Below the pieces are notes generated by a model that was given only the letters and a program-made list of their open reading frames with translations, made no database searches and was not told where the DNA came from. A program made the position numbers and the translations under genes. Below are positions 27,026 to 36,222 of a stretch of DNA of 64,000 nt, one piece after another (within the stretch, counting starts at the first letter, position 1; the number at the start of each line of letters is the position of its first letter). The stretch is from Rhizobium sp. Root708. Lineage in GTDB: Bacteria > Pseudomonadota > Alphaproteobacteria > Rhizobiales > Rhizobiaceae. The stretch is from the NCBI RefSeq assembly GCF_001429725.1, contig NZ_LMHV01000007.1:186001-250000 (forward strand). Direction: 5' to 3'.

Positions 27026-28066
27026 ATGGAAAACAAAGCAAATTTTGGAGGAACGGCCTCCGAGGTAACTCGTGAACGGCCGACACTGAAAACGATTGCC
27101 TTCATGACCGGGCTCGGTGTGACGACGGTTTCCCGCGCCTTGAAGGATGCCCCCGATATCGGTGCGGAAACCAAAGAGCGCGTACGGATGGTCGCCCGCC
27201 AGCTCGGCTACCAGCCGAACCGTGCCGGCGTGCGCCTGCGCACCGGCAAGACGAATGTCATCGCCCTCGTCCTCAGCATCGACGAAGAAATCATGGGCTT
27301 CAGCAGCCAGATGGTGTTCGGCATCTCGGAAGTGCTGACCGGCACGCCTTATCATATCGTCGTGACACCGCATTCCCACAGCAAGGATCCGATGCTGCCG
27401 GTCCGCTACATCCTGGAAACGGGATCGGCCGACGGGGTCATCATCTCGCGCATCGAGCCGGACGACCCGCGTGTCCGCCTGCTGAGTGAACACAACATGC
27501 CCTTTGCCACGCACGGGCGCACCGATGCCGGCCTCACCCACCCCTTCCACGACTTCGACAACGAGGCTTTTGCCCATCAGGCCGTCGAGAAGCTGGTCGG
27601 GCGCGGGCGCAAGCGCATCGCCCTCCTCCAGCCTCCAAGCAAGCTGACCTATTACACGCATATGCGCATCGGCTTTCAGACGGGACTGCATGACCACGGC
27701 GCCGAGGAGGTTCCGCTGCGTGTCACGATCGACAATACGCTCGAAGAGATCCGCAACGCCGTCGAGGCGATGATGCGCGCACCGAATGCACCTGACGGCA
27801 TCGTCTGTTCCGCCGGCAGCGCCGCCATCGCCGTGAATGCCGGCATCGAGGCAGCCGGCAAGGAACTGGGGCGCGATGTCGACATGGTCTCCAAGGAATC
27901 GGCGCCGATTCTGAACTGGATCCGTCCCGAAATCATCACGGCCTATGAGGATGTCCGGCACGCCGGTCGCGAAATGGCAAAGGCCGTCATCGCCCGCATC
28001 GACGGGATCGAGCCGGAGCTGCTGCAGAGCGTCAGCCAGCCCGTCTGGTCGCGGAAAGGCAAATAG
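27026..28066 (+). CDS. LacI family transcriptional regulator of the glycoside operon
   Basis: A 346-residue regulator with a LacI helix-turn-helix ([24 protein letters not shown], about residues 18-41), the hinge ([17 protein letters not shown]) and a periplasmic-binding-protein-like effector domain. The start at 27026 gives a somewhat longer N-terminal tail than usual, and no good Shine-Dalgarno site is visible, so the true start could be slightly downstream. By position it controls the importer and enzymes transcribed away from it, with a breakdown sugar as likely inducer. Confidence 0.9.
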   Translation: MENKANFGGTASEVTRERPTLKTIAFMTGLGVTTVSRALKDAPDIGAETKERVRMVARQLGYQPNRAGVRLRTGKTNVIALVLSIDEEIMGFSSQMVFGISEVLTGTPYHIVVTPHSHSKDPMLPVRYILETGSADGVIISRIEPDDPRVRLLSEHNMPFATHGRTDAGLTHPFHDFDNEAFAHQAVEKLVGRGRKRIALLQPPSKLTYYTHMRIGFQTGLHDHGAEEVPLRVTIDNTLEEIRNAVEAMMRAPNAPDGIVCSAGSAAIAVNAGIEAAGKELGRDVDMVSKESAPILNWIRPEIITAYEDVRHAGREMAKAVIARIDGIEPELLQSVSQPVWSRKGK

Positions 28067-28118
28067 CCCAACCACGCTCACCAGTCGGCGATTTTGAATG
28101 AAGGCGGAGACGCAGAGC

Positions 28119-28676
28119 ATGACAAAGGCCTTGCTGATTATCGACGTTCAGAATGCCATTCTCGCCGGGAAGGGCACGCCGGAGCGCCAGCCCATTCTCG
28201 ATGCCGCGCTGGATGAAACCGTGTCGCGGCTGCAATCGCTTCGCGCCGAGGCACACCGCGCCGGAGCCCCTGTGGTGCTTGTTCAGCATGACGGCGCACC
28301 CGGTCATCGGCTGGCTGTTGGCACTGATGGTTGGGCTATCCGGCCCGAACTATCGCCTGCCGAGGATGATACCACCGTGCATAAGAAGAGCTCGGATTCG
28401 TTTTTCGAGACCGACCTTGCCGAGAAGTTGGCGGAGCGGAACGTGACGCATCTGATCGTCGGCGGCTGTATGACGCAGTTTTGCGTCGACACGACCGTCA
28501 GGCGTGCAGTGTCGCTGGGATATGATGTGACCTTGGTTGCTGACGGCCATACGACGGCCGATTCAGGAACGCTTCATTTCGCCGACATCATCGCGCATCA
28601 CAATGAAACGCTTGACGATTTCGATGCCGGCAGCGCCCGCATCCTGGTCCGGCCGATGGCGGATATTCAGTTCTGA
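28119..28676 (+). CDS. Isochorismatase-family cysteine hydrolase
   Basis: A 185-residue cysteine hydrolase with the family triad: D in LLIIDVQNAIL, K in TVHKKSSDSFF, and C in VGGCMTQFCVDTTVRRA. Members include nicotinamidases, N-carbamoylsarcosine amidases and hydrolases of small amides; the substrate here is not clear. I chose ATG 28119 (MTKALLIIDVQ) with GGAG 12 bases upstream; a second ATG seven codons earlier is possible. It follows the LacI gene by 52 bases and may be cotranscribed with it, and it ends at a strong terminator. Confidence 0.9.
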   Translation: MTKALLIIDVQNAILAGKGTPERQPILDAALDETVSRLQSLRAEAHRAGAPVVLVQHDGAPGHRLAVGTDGWAIRPELSPAEDDTTVHKKSSDSFFETDLAEKLAERNVTHLIVGGCMTQFCVDTTVRRAVSLGYDVTLVADGHTTADSGTLHFADIIAHHNETLDDFDAGSARILVRPMADIQF

Positions 28677-28697
28677 CGCGACTGTCGCGAGCAGGAG

Positions 28698-28727
28698 GCC
28701 AGCCGGGCGGACCCGGCTGGCTTATTT
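28698..28727 (+). terminator. Terminator after the cysteine hydrolase gene
   Basis: A perfect 10-bp stem, GCCAGCCGGG and CCCGGCTGGC with a four-base loop, is followed by TTATTT. It lies between two converging genes and could also slow transcripts from gnd. Confidence 0.8.
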
Positions 28728-28735
28728 CAGGAGAT

Positions 28736-30166
28736 TTAGAACGTCGCCGCGCCGCTGCCCCATGGGCCGTGGTGGAAGTCCTTGCCGTCGAGGCGGTCGA
28801 AGCCATGCGCGCCGAAGAAGTCGCGCTGCGCCTGGATCAGGTTGGCAGTGCCGCGACCCTGGCGATAGGCGTCGAAATAGGTCAGCGCCGACGTCAGCGC
28901 CGGAACCGGCAGACCTGCCTGCAGCGCGGCCGCAACGACACGACGCAGTGCCGGCAGCGATTCCTTTACCATGTCGGAGAAGGCAGGCGTCACGATCAGG
29001 TTGGCAGCATCCGGAGCCTTGGTGAAGGCCGAGGTGATCTCGTCCAGGAACTGCGAACGGATGATGCAGCCGTCGCGCCAGATCTTGGCGATGACAGGCA
29101 TCGGCAGCGACCAGTTGAACTCACGCGAGGCTTCCGCCATCACCGCAAAACCCTGCGCGTAAGCGCCGATCTTCGCCGCGAACAGCGCCAGTTCCAGGTC
29201 CTTGTTCAGATCAGGTCCGTAGGCGATCGGGAACTTGTACTCCGGCTTGCCGAAGATCTTTTCGGCAGCTTCGCGCTCGGTCTTCATCGACGACAGGCTG
29301 CGGGCGGCAACAGCCGCCTCGATCGCCGTTGCCGGAATGCCCATGTTCTGTGCTTCGATAGCCGACCACTTGCCGGTGCCCTTCTGGCCGGCCTTGTCGA
29401 GGATCATGTCGACCATCGGACCGCCGGAAACCGGATCGCTGGCCGCCAGAACCTTCTCGGAGATCTCGATCAGGTACGAGTTCAGGCGGCCCTTGTTCCA
29501 TTCGCCGAAGATGCCGGAGATGTCCTTGGCGCTCTTACCGAGACCGTCACGCAGGATGCCGTAGATTTCGGCGATCATCTGCATGTCGGCATATTCGATG
29601 CCATTGTGGATCGTCTTGACGAAGTGACCGGCGCCGTCGTTACCGAGCCAGGCCACACAAGGGTCGCCCTTGTACTTGGCGGCAATCGAGGTCAGCACCT
29701 TTTCGACGCGCTTGTAGCTGTCTTCGGTGCCGCCGACCATGATCGAAGGGCCATGACGCGCACCTTCTTCACCACCGGACACACCCATGCCGATGAAGGT
29801 CAGGTCGGTGTTCTTCAGGCGGTCGAAGCGGGCGATCGTGTCGCGGAAATTGGCGTTGCCGGCGTCGATCATGATGTCGCCCTTGGTCAGGTGCGGGCGA
29901 AGCGCTTCCATCTGCTGATCGACGGCTTCACCGGCCTTGATCATGATGATGATCGGGCGCGGCGGGCGGATTGCCTCGACGAACTCCTCGATCGTCTTGC
30001 AGGGAATGATCTGCTTCTTCAGATCACCGGCGCTTTCGTAGAACTCATCCGTCTTTTCGGGAGTACGGTTGAAGACCGCAATCTTGTTGCCTTTTTCCGC
30101 GATGTTGAGCGCCAGGTTGGAACCCATGACGGCAAGGCCGATCAGCCCGATTTCTGCCTTTTCCAC
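28736..30166 (-). CDS. gnd: 6-phosphogluconate dehydrogenase (decarboxylating, NADP-type)
   Basis: A 476-residue enzyme that oxidatively decarboxylates 6-phosphogluconate to ribulose 5-phosphate in the pentose phosphate pathway. It has the Rossmann motif GLIGLAVMGSNLALN, the substrate block GMGVSGGEEGARHGPS, catalytic GHFVKTIHNGIEY and the C-terminal YFDAYRQGRGTANLIQAQRDFFGAHGFDR tail. I chose the GTG at 30166 because an ideal GGAGG site lies eight bases upstream and the length then matches the family; the longer open frame upstream is not supported. It is divergent from an AraC regulator. Confidence 0.96.
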   Translation of the reverse strand: MEKAEIGLIGLAVMGSNLALNIAEKGNKIAVFNRTPEKTDEFYESAGDLKKQIIPCKTIEEFVEAIRPPRPIIIMIKAGEAVDQQMEALRPHLTKGDIMIDAGNANFRDTIARFDRLKNTDLTFIGMGVSGGEEGARHGPSIMVGGTEDSYKRVEKVLTSIAAKYKGDPCVAWLGNDGAGHFVKTIHNGIEYADMQMIAEIYGILRDGLGKSAKDISGIFGEWNKGRLNSYLIEISEKVLAASDPVSGGPMVDMILDKAGQKGTGKWSAIEAQNMGIPATAIEAAVAARSLSSMKTEREAAEKIFGKPEYKFPIAYGPDLNKDLELALFAAKIGAYAQGFAVMAEASREFNWSLPMPVIAKIWRDGCIIRSQFLDEITSAFTKAPDAANLIVTPAFSDMVKESLPALRRVVAAALQAGLPVPALTSALTYFDAYRQGRGTANLIQAQRDFFGAHGFDRLDGKDFHHGPWGSGAATF

Positions 30167-30310
30167 GATACACCTCCGATGAGTCATTTTGGACCGGTGT
30201 TGTGGCACTGTCTGGCTCAAACGGCAAGTTCGATTCGGCTTCGAATTGGCGTCGTATTGCGAGCAATGCAAACTGACCCATATCCTGCAAAAGCCCAATG
30301 GGAGTGTGTG

Positions 30311-31108
30311 ATGGCAAGCCAGAAACAACAGGCGCCGGCAACGCTTGCAATGCGCGCCGGCAGCTACCGCGAGCAGCGCCCGAAGCATGGGCTAGCCGGC
30401 CATTTCCATTGCCTCTGGACGCATAGCATTACCTCGAGCGCCAGGATTGCGATCGTGCCAGACGGCTATTGCGACCTTGTCTGGATCGGCGGTCGCGTCG
30501 TCATCGCCGGCCCCGACCGAACAAGCGCGTTCCCTTATATGGCGATCGGTGCTGATGTCGTTGGGGCGCGCTTTTCGCCAGGCTCTGCCGCCGAATGGTT
30601 GGGATTGCCGATGTCCGAGATCGTCGGGCAATCCGTTCCGCTCGAGGATTTCTGGGGAACGAAGGCGCATACACTCGGTCAGCAGCTCTCGGATTGTGCT
30701 GATAATCACGAGCGGCTCCGACTGCTGCCGGCGGTGCTGGAGAAGGAGACCGAGAGACATACTCCGCCGCCGGATGACATCCGCCATGCCTTCGATATCG
30801 CGACCGTCCATTCCACAGCCGATCTGACGGATCGGCTCCTGGCGGATATCAGTATTGGAGAAAGGCAGCTCCGGCGTCGCTGCCATCACTATTTCGGATA
30901 CGGCGCGAAGACCCTGTCACGCATCAGGCGGTTCCAGCGGCTGCTCAAGCTGTTGCGGTCGTCACCATCGGCATCCCTCGCCGAGATTGCCGTTGCCGTC
31001 GGCTACAGCGACCAGGCGCACATGAACCGCGACGCCTTGGAATTATCCAGCCTGACGCCGCTAGAGCTGCAACGCCAGGCGGCACTTTCGAGCGCGCAGG
31101 TGCCGTGA
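30311..31108 (+). CDS. AraC family transcriptional regulator with DUF6597-like N-domain
   Basis: A 265-residue regulator. The N-terminal half has the HCLWTHSI and VPDGYCDLVWIGG pattern common to AraC proteins with a DUF6597-type sensing domain; the C-terminal hundred residues hold two helix-turn-helices (LLADISIGERQLRRRC and LAEIAVAVGYSDQAHMNRD). GGGAG precedes ATG 30311; the much longer open frame upstream is antisense to gnd. It is followed by an SRPBCC gene and a VOC gene, a set often seen together, and may regulate them. Confidence 0.85.
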   Translation: MASQKQQAPATLAMRAGSYREQRPKHGLAGHFHCLWTHSITSSARIAIVPDGYCDLVWIGGRVVIAGPDRTSAFPYMAIGADVVGARFSPGSAAEWLGLPMSEIVGQSVPLEDFWGTKAHTLGQQLSDCADNHERLRLLPAVLEKETERHTPPPDDIRHAFDIATVHSTADLTDRLLADISIGERQLRRRCHHYFGYGAKTLSRIRRFQRLLKLLRSSPSASLAEIAVAVGYSDQAHMNRDALELSSLTPLELQRQAALSSAQVP

Positions 31109-31173
31109 CCGTTTTCTTCAATACGGGGACCAGCAAGCAGCGTTACGATCCGTCAATCCATGAGAGAGCGACT

Positions 31174-31581
31174 ATGACCACGATGCCCGTCAGAATTATC
31201 CACCAATCCATCGACCGCAACTGGCAGGACGTTTACGCCTACGCAATCGAGCCCGTGAACATGCCGCTTTGGGCGTCGGGCCTCGCATCCGGCCTGAAAC
31301 CCGATGGCGACGACTGGATCGCTGAAGGCGTTCTCGGCACGGCGCGGGTCAGCTTCGTACCGAAGAATGCCTTCGGCGTGATCGACCACACTGTCATCAT
31401 CGAAAGCGGGCTGCGGGTCTACAACGCGCTCCGCGTTGTCCCGAACGGCGATGGTTGTGTCGTCATGTTCACGCTGCTACGCCTTCCTGAAATGACCGAC
31501 GAGTAGTTCGAAGCGGATGCGGCGCATATCGCACGGGACCTTGAGAGCCTGAGGGCGCTGACGGAAAACGGAGACACATGA
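31174..31581 (+). pseudogene. SRPBCC (START-like) family protein interrupted by an in-frame TAG
   Basis: The frame encodes a polyketide-cyclase/START-like SRPBCC protein (MTTMPVRIIHQSIDRNWQDVY; ending LLRLPEMTDE). An in-frame TAG at 31504-31506 cuts it at 110 residues, yet the same frame continues for 24 codons (FEADAAHIARDLESLRAL) to TGA 31579-31581, and that TGA overlaps the next start as ATGA. The continuation is the usual C-terminal helix of this family, so the TAG looks like a recent CAG-to-TAG nonsense change, a sequencing error or readthrough. The truncated protein lacks the long helix that closes the fold. GAGAG lies before ATG 31174. Confidence 0.75.
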
Positions 31582-31934
31582 TGGACACCACCAGCGACAT
31601 CAAACGCATCGACTACGTCGAATTCAACGTGACCGACATCGAAGCGACCAAGGCTTTTTACGGCCGTGCCTTTGGTTGGCAATTCAAGGACTACGGCCCG
31701 AACTATTGCGAGTTCAGCGACGGCCGGCTGACAGGCGGATTCACGAATCTGGAGAAGCCGCGCCCAGGCGGACCGCTGGTGATCCTCTATGCCGATGACC
31801 TTGAGGCAACGCTTGCCAGCGTCGAAAGCGCCGGCGGCAAGATCATCCGACCGATTACCGACTTTCCCGGCGGCCGCCGCTTTCACTTCGGCGATCCCGA
31901 TGGCTATGAGCTCGCGGTGTGGACACGCGCCTGA
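31578..31934 (+). CDS. VOC (glyoxalase/bleomycin resistance) family protein
   Basis: A 118-residue single VOC domain: IDYVEFNVTDIEATKAFYGRAFGWQFKDYG, with FSDGRLTGGF and the closing FGDPDGYELAVWTR. Two-module beta-alpha-beta-beta-beta layout; such proteins bind small molecules or catalyse glyoxalase-like reactions as dimers. The start ATG overlaps the last codon of the original SRPBCC frame (ATGA), so its translation may be reduced by the upstream nonsense codon. A second ATG follows immediately. Confidence 0.88.
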   Translation: MMDTTSDIKRIDYVEFNVTDIEATKAFYGRAFGWQFKDYGPNYCEFSDGRLTGGFTNLEKPRPGGPLVILYADDLEATLASVESAGGKIIRPITDFPGGRRFHFGDPDGYELAVWTRA

Positions 31935-32654
31935 TCAGGCGGCCAGCGTGACCGCCTTCGCGCCGCGCTTTTCGAGAATGATCAGCGCGCCGATAACGCT
32001 GCTGGACGCGTCCCTTAGCGGCGACATGCGGCAGCGCATATCCTCGACAAGCCCGCTGCTTTTGCGCTCGTAGGAATGTTCCGAGCCCTCGCCGGCAAAG
32101 CAGGCGTCGAGCTTGGCCTTCACGCACTCGTTGAAGCGCTTCTCGCCGATGAACTCCATGATGTGGCGCCCGATCATCTCTATCGGCTTCTTGCCGAGAT
32201 AGTCGGAATTGGCGGAGTTCGAATAGAGATAGCGGTAGTCTCGGGTCAGAACCGCCACGCGATCAGGCAATGTCTCGAGGATGGCCGCGTTGAGGAAATT
32301 TCCGTTGTCGGTGTTCGGAACATAGGCGCCGGGAACAGAAATCGGCTCCGGCACCGGCGCGGTCATCCGCCAGCCCGGCAAAGGCGTACCGAAATACTGC
32401 TCCATCAGGTGCGAAAGCAGCTTCACATGCTCGCGCACATACTCGCTGTCGTCGGCATACTGATCGATCAGGCAACCGACGAACTGCAGTTGCATGTGGA
32501 TGTAGAGGAGATTTTCGGCACGGTAGCCGATGATCGCCTCGACGAGTCCGTCGACATGGCGATCCAGACTACTCACCCGCGCGTCATCGCCGAGCCGTAT
32601 CGCCTCGTTGATCTGCGCGCAGCGCAGCGAAAACGCTTGAAAAAGCCCCAGCAA
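31935..32654 (-). CDS. PAS-domain protein
   Basis: About 239 residues. The N-terminal half is helical without a known domain; from about residue 125 there is a PAS fold (ILETLPDRVAVLTRDYRYLYSNSANSDYLGKKPIEMIGRHIMEFIGE through VIGALIILEK). No kinase, GGDEF or HTH output domain follows, so it would act as a stand-alone sensor or adaptor. The most upstream start in frame is a TTG at 32654 and has only a weak ribosome site, so the real start is uncertain. It lies downstream of lpxXL on the same strand after 171 bases. Confidence 0.7.
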   Translation of the reverse strand: MLGLFQAFSLRCAQINEAIRLGDDARVSSLDRHVDGLVEAIIGYRAENLLYIHMQLQFVGCLIDQYADDSEYVREHVKLLSHLMEQYFGTPLPGWRMTAPVPEPISVPGAYVPNTDNGNFLNAAILETLPDRVAVLTRDYRYLYSNSANSDYLGKKPIEMIGRHIMEFIGEKRFNECVKAKLDACFAGEGSEHSYERKSSGLVEDMRCRMSPLRDASSSVIGALIILEKRGAKAVTLAA

Positions 32655-32825
32655 AACGCCCCCGATGCAGACCGTGTGACGAACATTCAGAGATCAGCTG
32701 AACCTCGGATTGCGACAAATCAAAGCCGAAACCACAAAGCGCTCGCCTTAGTAGAGGCGGTAACATGACACCTGTTCATATTCAATGAAGAACAGCAGGT
32801 ATTTTTCAATGACAAGATGTAGGAT

Positions 32826-33761
32826 TTACTTGAATACGCTGTGCTTGATCTGCCAGCGATCATGATACCAAAGCCATTGCTCGGGATATTCGCGTACCCA
32901 GCTTTCAACTTTATCGTTCAAAAGCTGTGCGGTTGCCGTGAGATCGAGATTGCCATTGGCATCGCGCGGCATTTCCATGCGCGGTTCGATCTCGAGACGA
33001 TAGCGGTTTCCCGGCAGCCGAATGCATCGCGCCGGATAGACCTCGCAACCGAATTGCCGAACCAGCTTTCCAAGCAGCGGGTTGGTCTGCACGGGCAGCC
33101 CGAAGAACTCGGTCTTTAGCCCCTTCTGGAACTTCTGGTCGACGAGCACGCCGACGCCCTGCCCCGCCTCGAGCTGTCGGGCAAGCGCAAACGACGAGCC
33201 GGCATGCGACGGAACCAGCTTGCCCATGCGGGCACTCCGGAAGTCGAAGACCTTCTTTGCCACGTAAGGGTTGTTTGGAGGACGGAAGAGAACCGTCACG
33301 TAGAGACCGAATGCCGCGCCGGCCACCGGCAGCAGCTCGAAATTGCCCGTGTGCCCCGTAAACACAATGAAGGGCCGCGGATTTTCCAGGAGGTCGATGA
33401 AGATCGGTACCCCCGACACTTCCACCCTGCCCGGCTCCGACTGCTCCGGATCGAAATCGAACAGCCGGTCGAGGAATACATACTCGGCAGCCAGGCGCCC
33501 CATGTTGGCCCAGCTTCCGAGCGCGATCTCGTTGATTTCAGCCTCGCTCTTCTCCGGAAAGGCATTGCGGAGGTTCGCCAGCATCAGCTTGTGCCGTTTA
33601 AGCTTCGGTCCGATCCTGCGCATGAGCCAATCGATGAAGTTGATTGCCCCGTCCGCCGGAAAGATCTTCAGGAAATTCAGGAATCCGAACATCACCTGCG
33701 CAATCAGCCACTGGCGGAAATGCAGCAGTTTGAGCACGATGCGGGTGATGAAGAGCTTCAA
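32826..33761 (-). CDS. lpxXL: Lipid A very-long-chain acyltransferase LpxXL
   Basis: A 311-residue member of the LpxL/HtrB acyltransferase family. The catalytic HX4E motif is H137-E142 (GHTGNFE). An N-terminal membrane-anchoring helix and amphipathic region precede it. In rhizobia LpxXL moves 27-hydroxyoctacosanoate from AcpXL to the lipid A backbone at the inner membrane. It is the last gene of the acpXL-fabZ-fabF2-fabF1-adh-lpxXL cluster. The start is TTG at 33761, four bases from the end of the dehydrogenase gene; family members begin with the same MKL-ITRIVLKLL sequence, which supports it. Confidence 0.93.
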   Translation of the reverse strand: MKLFITRIVLKLLHFRQWLIAQVMFGFLNFLKIFPADGAINFIDWLMRRIGPKLKRHKLMLANLRNAFPEKSEAEINEIALGSWANMGRLAAEYVFLDRLFDFDPEQSEPGRVEVSGVPIFIDLLENPRPFIVFTGHTGNFELLPVAGAAFGLYVTVLFRPPNNPYVAKKVFDFRSARMGKLVPSHAGSSFALARQLEAGQGVGVLVDQKFQKGLKTEFFGLPVQTNPLLGKLVRQFGCEVYPARCIRLPGNRYRLEIEPRMEMPRDANGNLDLTATAQLLNDKVESWVREYPEQWLWYHDRWQIKHSVFK

Positions 33762-33765
33762 GGGC

Positions 33766-34794
33766 TCAGTCCATCTTCAGGATGATCTTGCCGAAGATCT
33801 GGCGCGTTTCCATGCGCTCGAGCGCGCGATCGATGTCGTCGAAGCTGACCTCTGTATCGATAACAGGATGCACCAGGCCGCGCCCCATCTTCTGCATGGC
33901 GTCCGCCATGTTCTCCATGCGGCAACCGAACGAACCGAAGAGCTTCAGCTGCTGCTGGAACAGCATCATCAGGTTCATCTCGGTCGAGACACCCGACGTC
34001 GAACCACAGGTAACCAGGCGGCCACCACGCTTCATGCACAGCATCGAGCCGGCCCAGGTGTCCTTGCCGACGTGTTCGAAAACAACATCGACGCCCTTCT
34101 TCTTGGTGAGCTTGCGGACAACGCCCTCGAAACGGTCTGTGCGGTAGTTGATGACGTGATCGGCGCCGAGTGCCTTCGCCTTCTCGATCTTGTCGTCGGA
34201 GCCGACCGTCGTGATGACGGTGCAGCCGATCTTCTTGGCAAGCTGGATGGCAGCCGTGCCGATACCGGAACCGCCGGCATGCACGAGGATGGTTTCGCCG
34301 GGCTCGAGCTTGGCGTTATCGAACAGCATGTGCTCGACAGTTCCGAAGGTCACGGGAGCCAGCGCGGCCCCGATCGCATCGACACCGGGAGGAGCCGGCA
34401 CGAGAAGACGCGCGGGTAGATTGACCTTTTCCTGCGCGAAGCCATCGAGATGGAAGCCATGAACGCCGGAGACATGTTCGCAAAGATTGTCGCGGCCTTC
34501 GCGGCACGGACGGCAGAGGCCGCAGGTGCGCGCGCCGTAGATCGACACCAGCTGTCCCGGCAGGACGTTCGCGACGCCCGGGCCGATCGCTTCGACCACG
34601 CCGGACGCTTCGGCACCGATCACCAGCGGCATCTTGCGCTTGGCGAAGGCCATGCCGCGCCAGCCCCAGACGTCGATGTGGTTCAGGGCGACGGCCTTGA
34701 CGCGCAGCGTCACCTCACCGGCAGCCGGAGCATCGGGCTCGGGCAGATCGGTGATCTCAAGTTTGCGGTCGTCGATCAGTTGCAAAGCGCGCAT
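33766..34794 (-). CDS. Zinc-binding/medium-chain dehydrogenase of the acpXL cluster
   Basis: A 342-residue medium-chain (alcohol dehydrogenase-like) NADPH oxidoreductase with a GroES-like N-domain, a structural-zinc cysteine set (CGLCRPCREGRDNLC) and a Rossmann domain (HAGGSGIGTAAIQLAKKIG). In the acpXL cluster this protein is proposed to act in synthesis of the very-long-chain fatty acid, possibly as an enoyl reductase for the FAS-like cycle. I chose ATG 34794 (MRALQLIDD) with AAGGA eight bases upstream over the start eight codons earlier. It lies between fabF1 and lpxXL. Confidence 0.9.
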   Translation of the reverse strand: MRALQLIDDRKLEITDLPEPDAPAAGEVTLRVKAVALNHIDVWGWRGMAFAKRKMPLVIGAEASGVVEAIGPGVANVLPGQLVSIYGARTCGLCRPCREGRDNLCEHVSGVHGFHLDGFAQEKVNLPARLLVPAPPGVDAIGAALAPVTFGTVEHMLFDNAKLEPGETILVHAGGSGIGTAAIQLAKKIGCTVITTVGSDDKIEKAKALGADHVINYRTDRFEGVVRKLTKKKGVDVVFEHVGKDTWAGSMLCMKRGGRLVTCGSTSGVSTEMNLMMLFQQQLKLFGSFGCRMENMADAMQKMGRGLVHPVIDTEVSFDDIDRALERMETRQIFGKIILKMD

Positions 34795-34925
34795 GGCGAA
34801 GTCCTTGGGCAAGCGCATCGGCCGACGCCGACGCGCAGTTTATGAATGGGCGCTGCACCCGCGTCGCAACCGCGAGGGCGGCGGACACAGCACCAGTTGT
34901 TTCTCAAGCTACGATCGAAAACCGA

Positions 34926-36212
34926 TTAAGCCGGTTCCAGCGCCATGACAAGGCTGGCGTTCTGTCCGCCGAATCCGAAGGAATTCGACAGCACCGCGTT
35001 CGCCTGTCCGTCACGCTTCTTGTTCGGTACGACGTCGAGCACGATCGTCGGGTCAGGCGTGTTGTAGTTGATCGTCGGCGGCAGCGTGCCGGTCAGCATC
35101 GTCTGCAGCGAGAAGACTGCCTCCACGGCGCCTGCGGCGGTCAACGTATGGCCGATCATCGACTTGTTCGACGACAGCGGGATCGAGGCAAGACGCTCGC
35201 CGAAAACCGCCAGCATGGAAGCATATTCCATCTTGTCGTTCTCCGGTGTCGAGGTGCCGTGAGCGTTGATGTAGCCAATGCTGTCTTCGTTCATGCCGGC
35301 ATCCGCGAGGGCTGCGCGGATCGTTGCGATCGCCGGGCCGCCATCTGGCGAGGAACGCGTGCGGTGGAACGAATCCGCCTTTTCACCGGCGCCCTTCATG
35401 ATACCCAGGATCTTGGCCCCACGTGCGATGGCCGATTCCAGCGATTCCAGAACCAGTGTTGCAGCACCTTCGGCGATGACAAAGCCGTCGCGATCCTTGC
35501 TGAACGGCTTCGAGGCCTTGGTCGGCGGATCGTTCTGCGTCGACAGGGCCGAAAGCAGCGAAAAGCGGATCAACGCCTCCGCGCTGACCGATCCGTCGGT
35601 GGCGACGGCCAGAGCACGGTTAGTGCGGCCCTGACGGATCGCCTCGATGCCGAGCTGGATCGCCGTTGCACCCGAAGCGCACGCCGTCGACAGCGTCACC
35701 GGCAGACCGCGTGTACCGAACCTGTCCGCAAGCCGCTCCGAGATGGCGCCGAACAGGGCCGCCTCATGGAAGGCCGGATCAGTGCGCTGGCGCATGGCCG
35801 CCAGGAAACGCTCATAGGCATCGCCCGGATGAGCGGCCGGCGGCGAGCGGTCCGCAAGTTCGAAACGCGCGTTCCATTCGGGCTCGATCGGCGGCGCGGC
35901 AAGAAACAGCGGACCGTTGAAATCGCCGGAGATATCGGCGTCGGCAAGCGCCTCGATCGTCGTTTCCCGCGCGAACGCATAGGAGCGCTCGACAGCATTG
36001 TCGGCCGGAACGTCGATGAAATCCACGGTGCCGGCAATACGCGTCGAAAGTCCGTCGGTCGGGAACCGGTTGATGTCGTGGATCCCGGACTTGCCCGACG
36101 TCAACGACGCCCAGTTGTCCTTCAATCCCTGGCCGAGCGAGGTGATGATGCCAACGCCTGTAACGGCGACGATCGGGCGCCCGAGATGATCCTTGTAAGC
36201 AGAATCTTTCAT
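34926..36212 (-). CDS. fabF1XL: Beta-ketoacyl-ACP synthase FabF1XL (active ketosynthase)
   Basis: A 428-residue condensing enzyme of the very-long-chain fatty acid system. The catalytic cysteine C178 is in TLSTACASGATAI, and both histidines are present, in NAHGTSTPENDKMEY and NKSMIGHTLTAAGA, together with the C-terminal NSFGFGGQNASLV. GAGGAGAG precedes the start. It follows the fabF2XL gene by ten bases. The pair resembles the ketosynthase/chain-length-factor pairs of type II polyketide systems, with this one as the active partner. It should elongate acyl-AcpXL toward C28. Confidence 0.94.
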   Translation of the reverse strand: MKDSAYKDHLGRPIVAVTGVGIITSLGQGLKDNWASLTSGKSGIHDINRFPTDGLSTRIAGTVDFIDVPADNAVERSYAFARETTIEALADADISGDFNGPLFLAAPPIEPEWNARFELADRSPPAAHPGDAYERFLAAMRQRTDPAFHEAALFGAISERLADRFGTRGLPVTLSTACASGATAIQLGIEAIRQGRTNRALAVATDGSVSAEALIRFSLLSALSTQNDPPTKASKPFSKDRDGFVIAEGAATLVLESLESAIARGAKILGIMKGAGEKADSFHRTRSSPDGGPAIATIRAALADAGMNEDSIGYINAHGTSTPENDKMEYASMLAVFGERLASIPLSSNKSMIGHTLTAAGAVEAVFSLQTMLTGTLPPTINYNTPDPTIVLDVVPNKKRDGQANAVLSNSFGFGGQNASLVMALEPA

Positions 36213-36222
36213 TGCTCTCTCC

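Noticed and set aside
28769..30310. The upstream part of a 779-codon plus-strand frame ending in the AraC gene
   Set aside because: It is antisense to gnd. The AraC protein has its own ATG at 30311 with a GGGAG site, so only the last 265 codons are coding.
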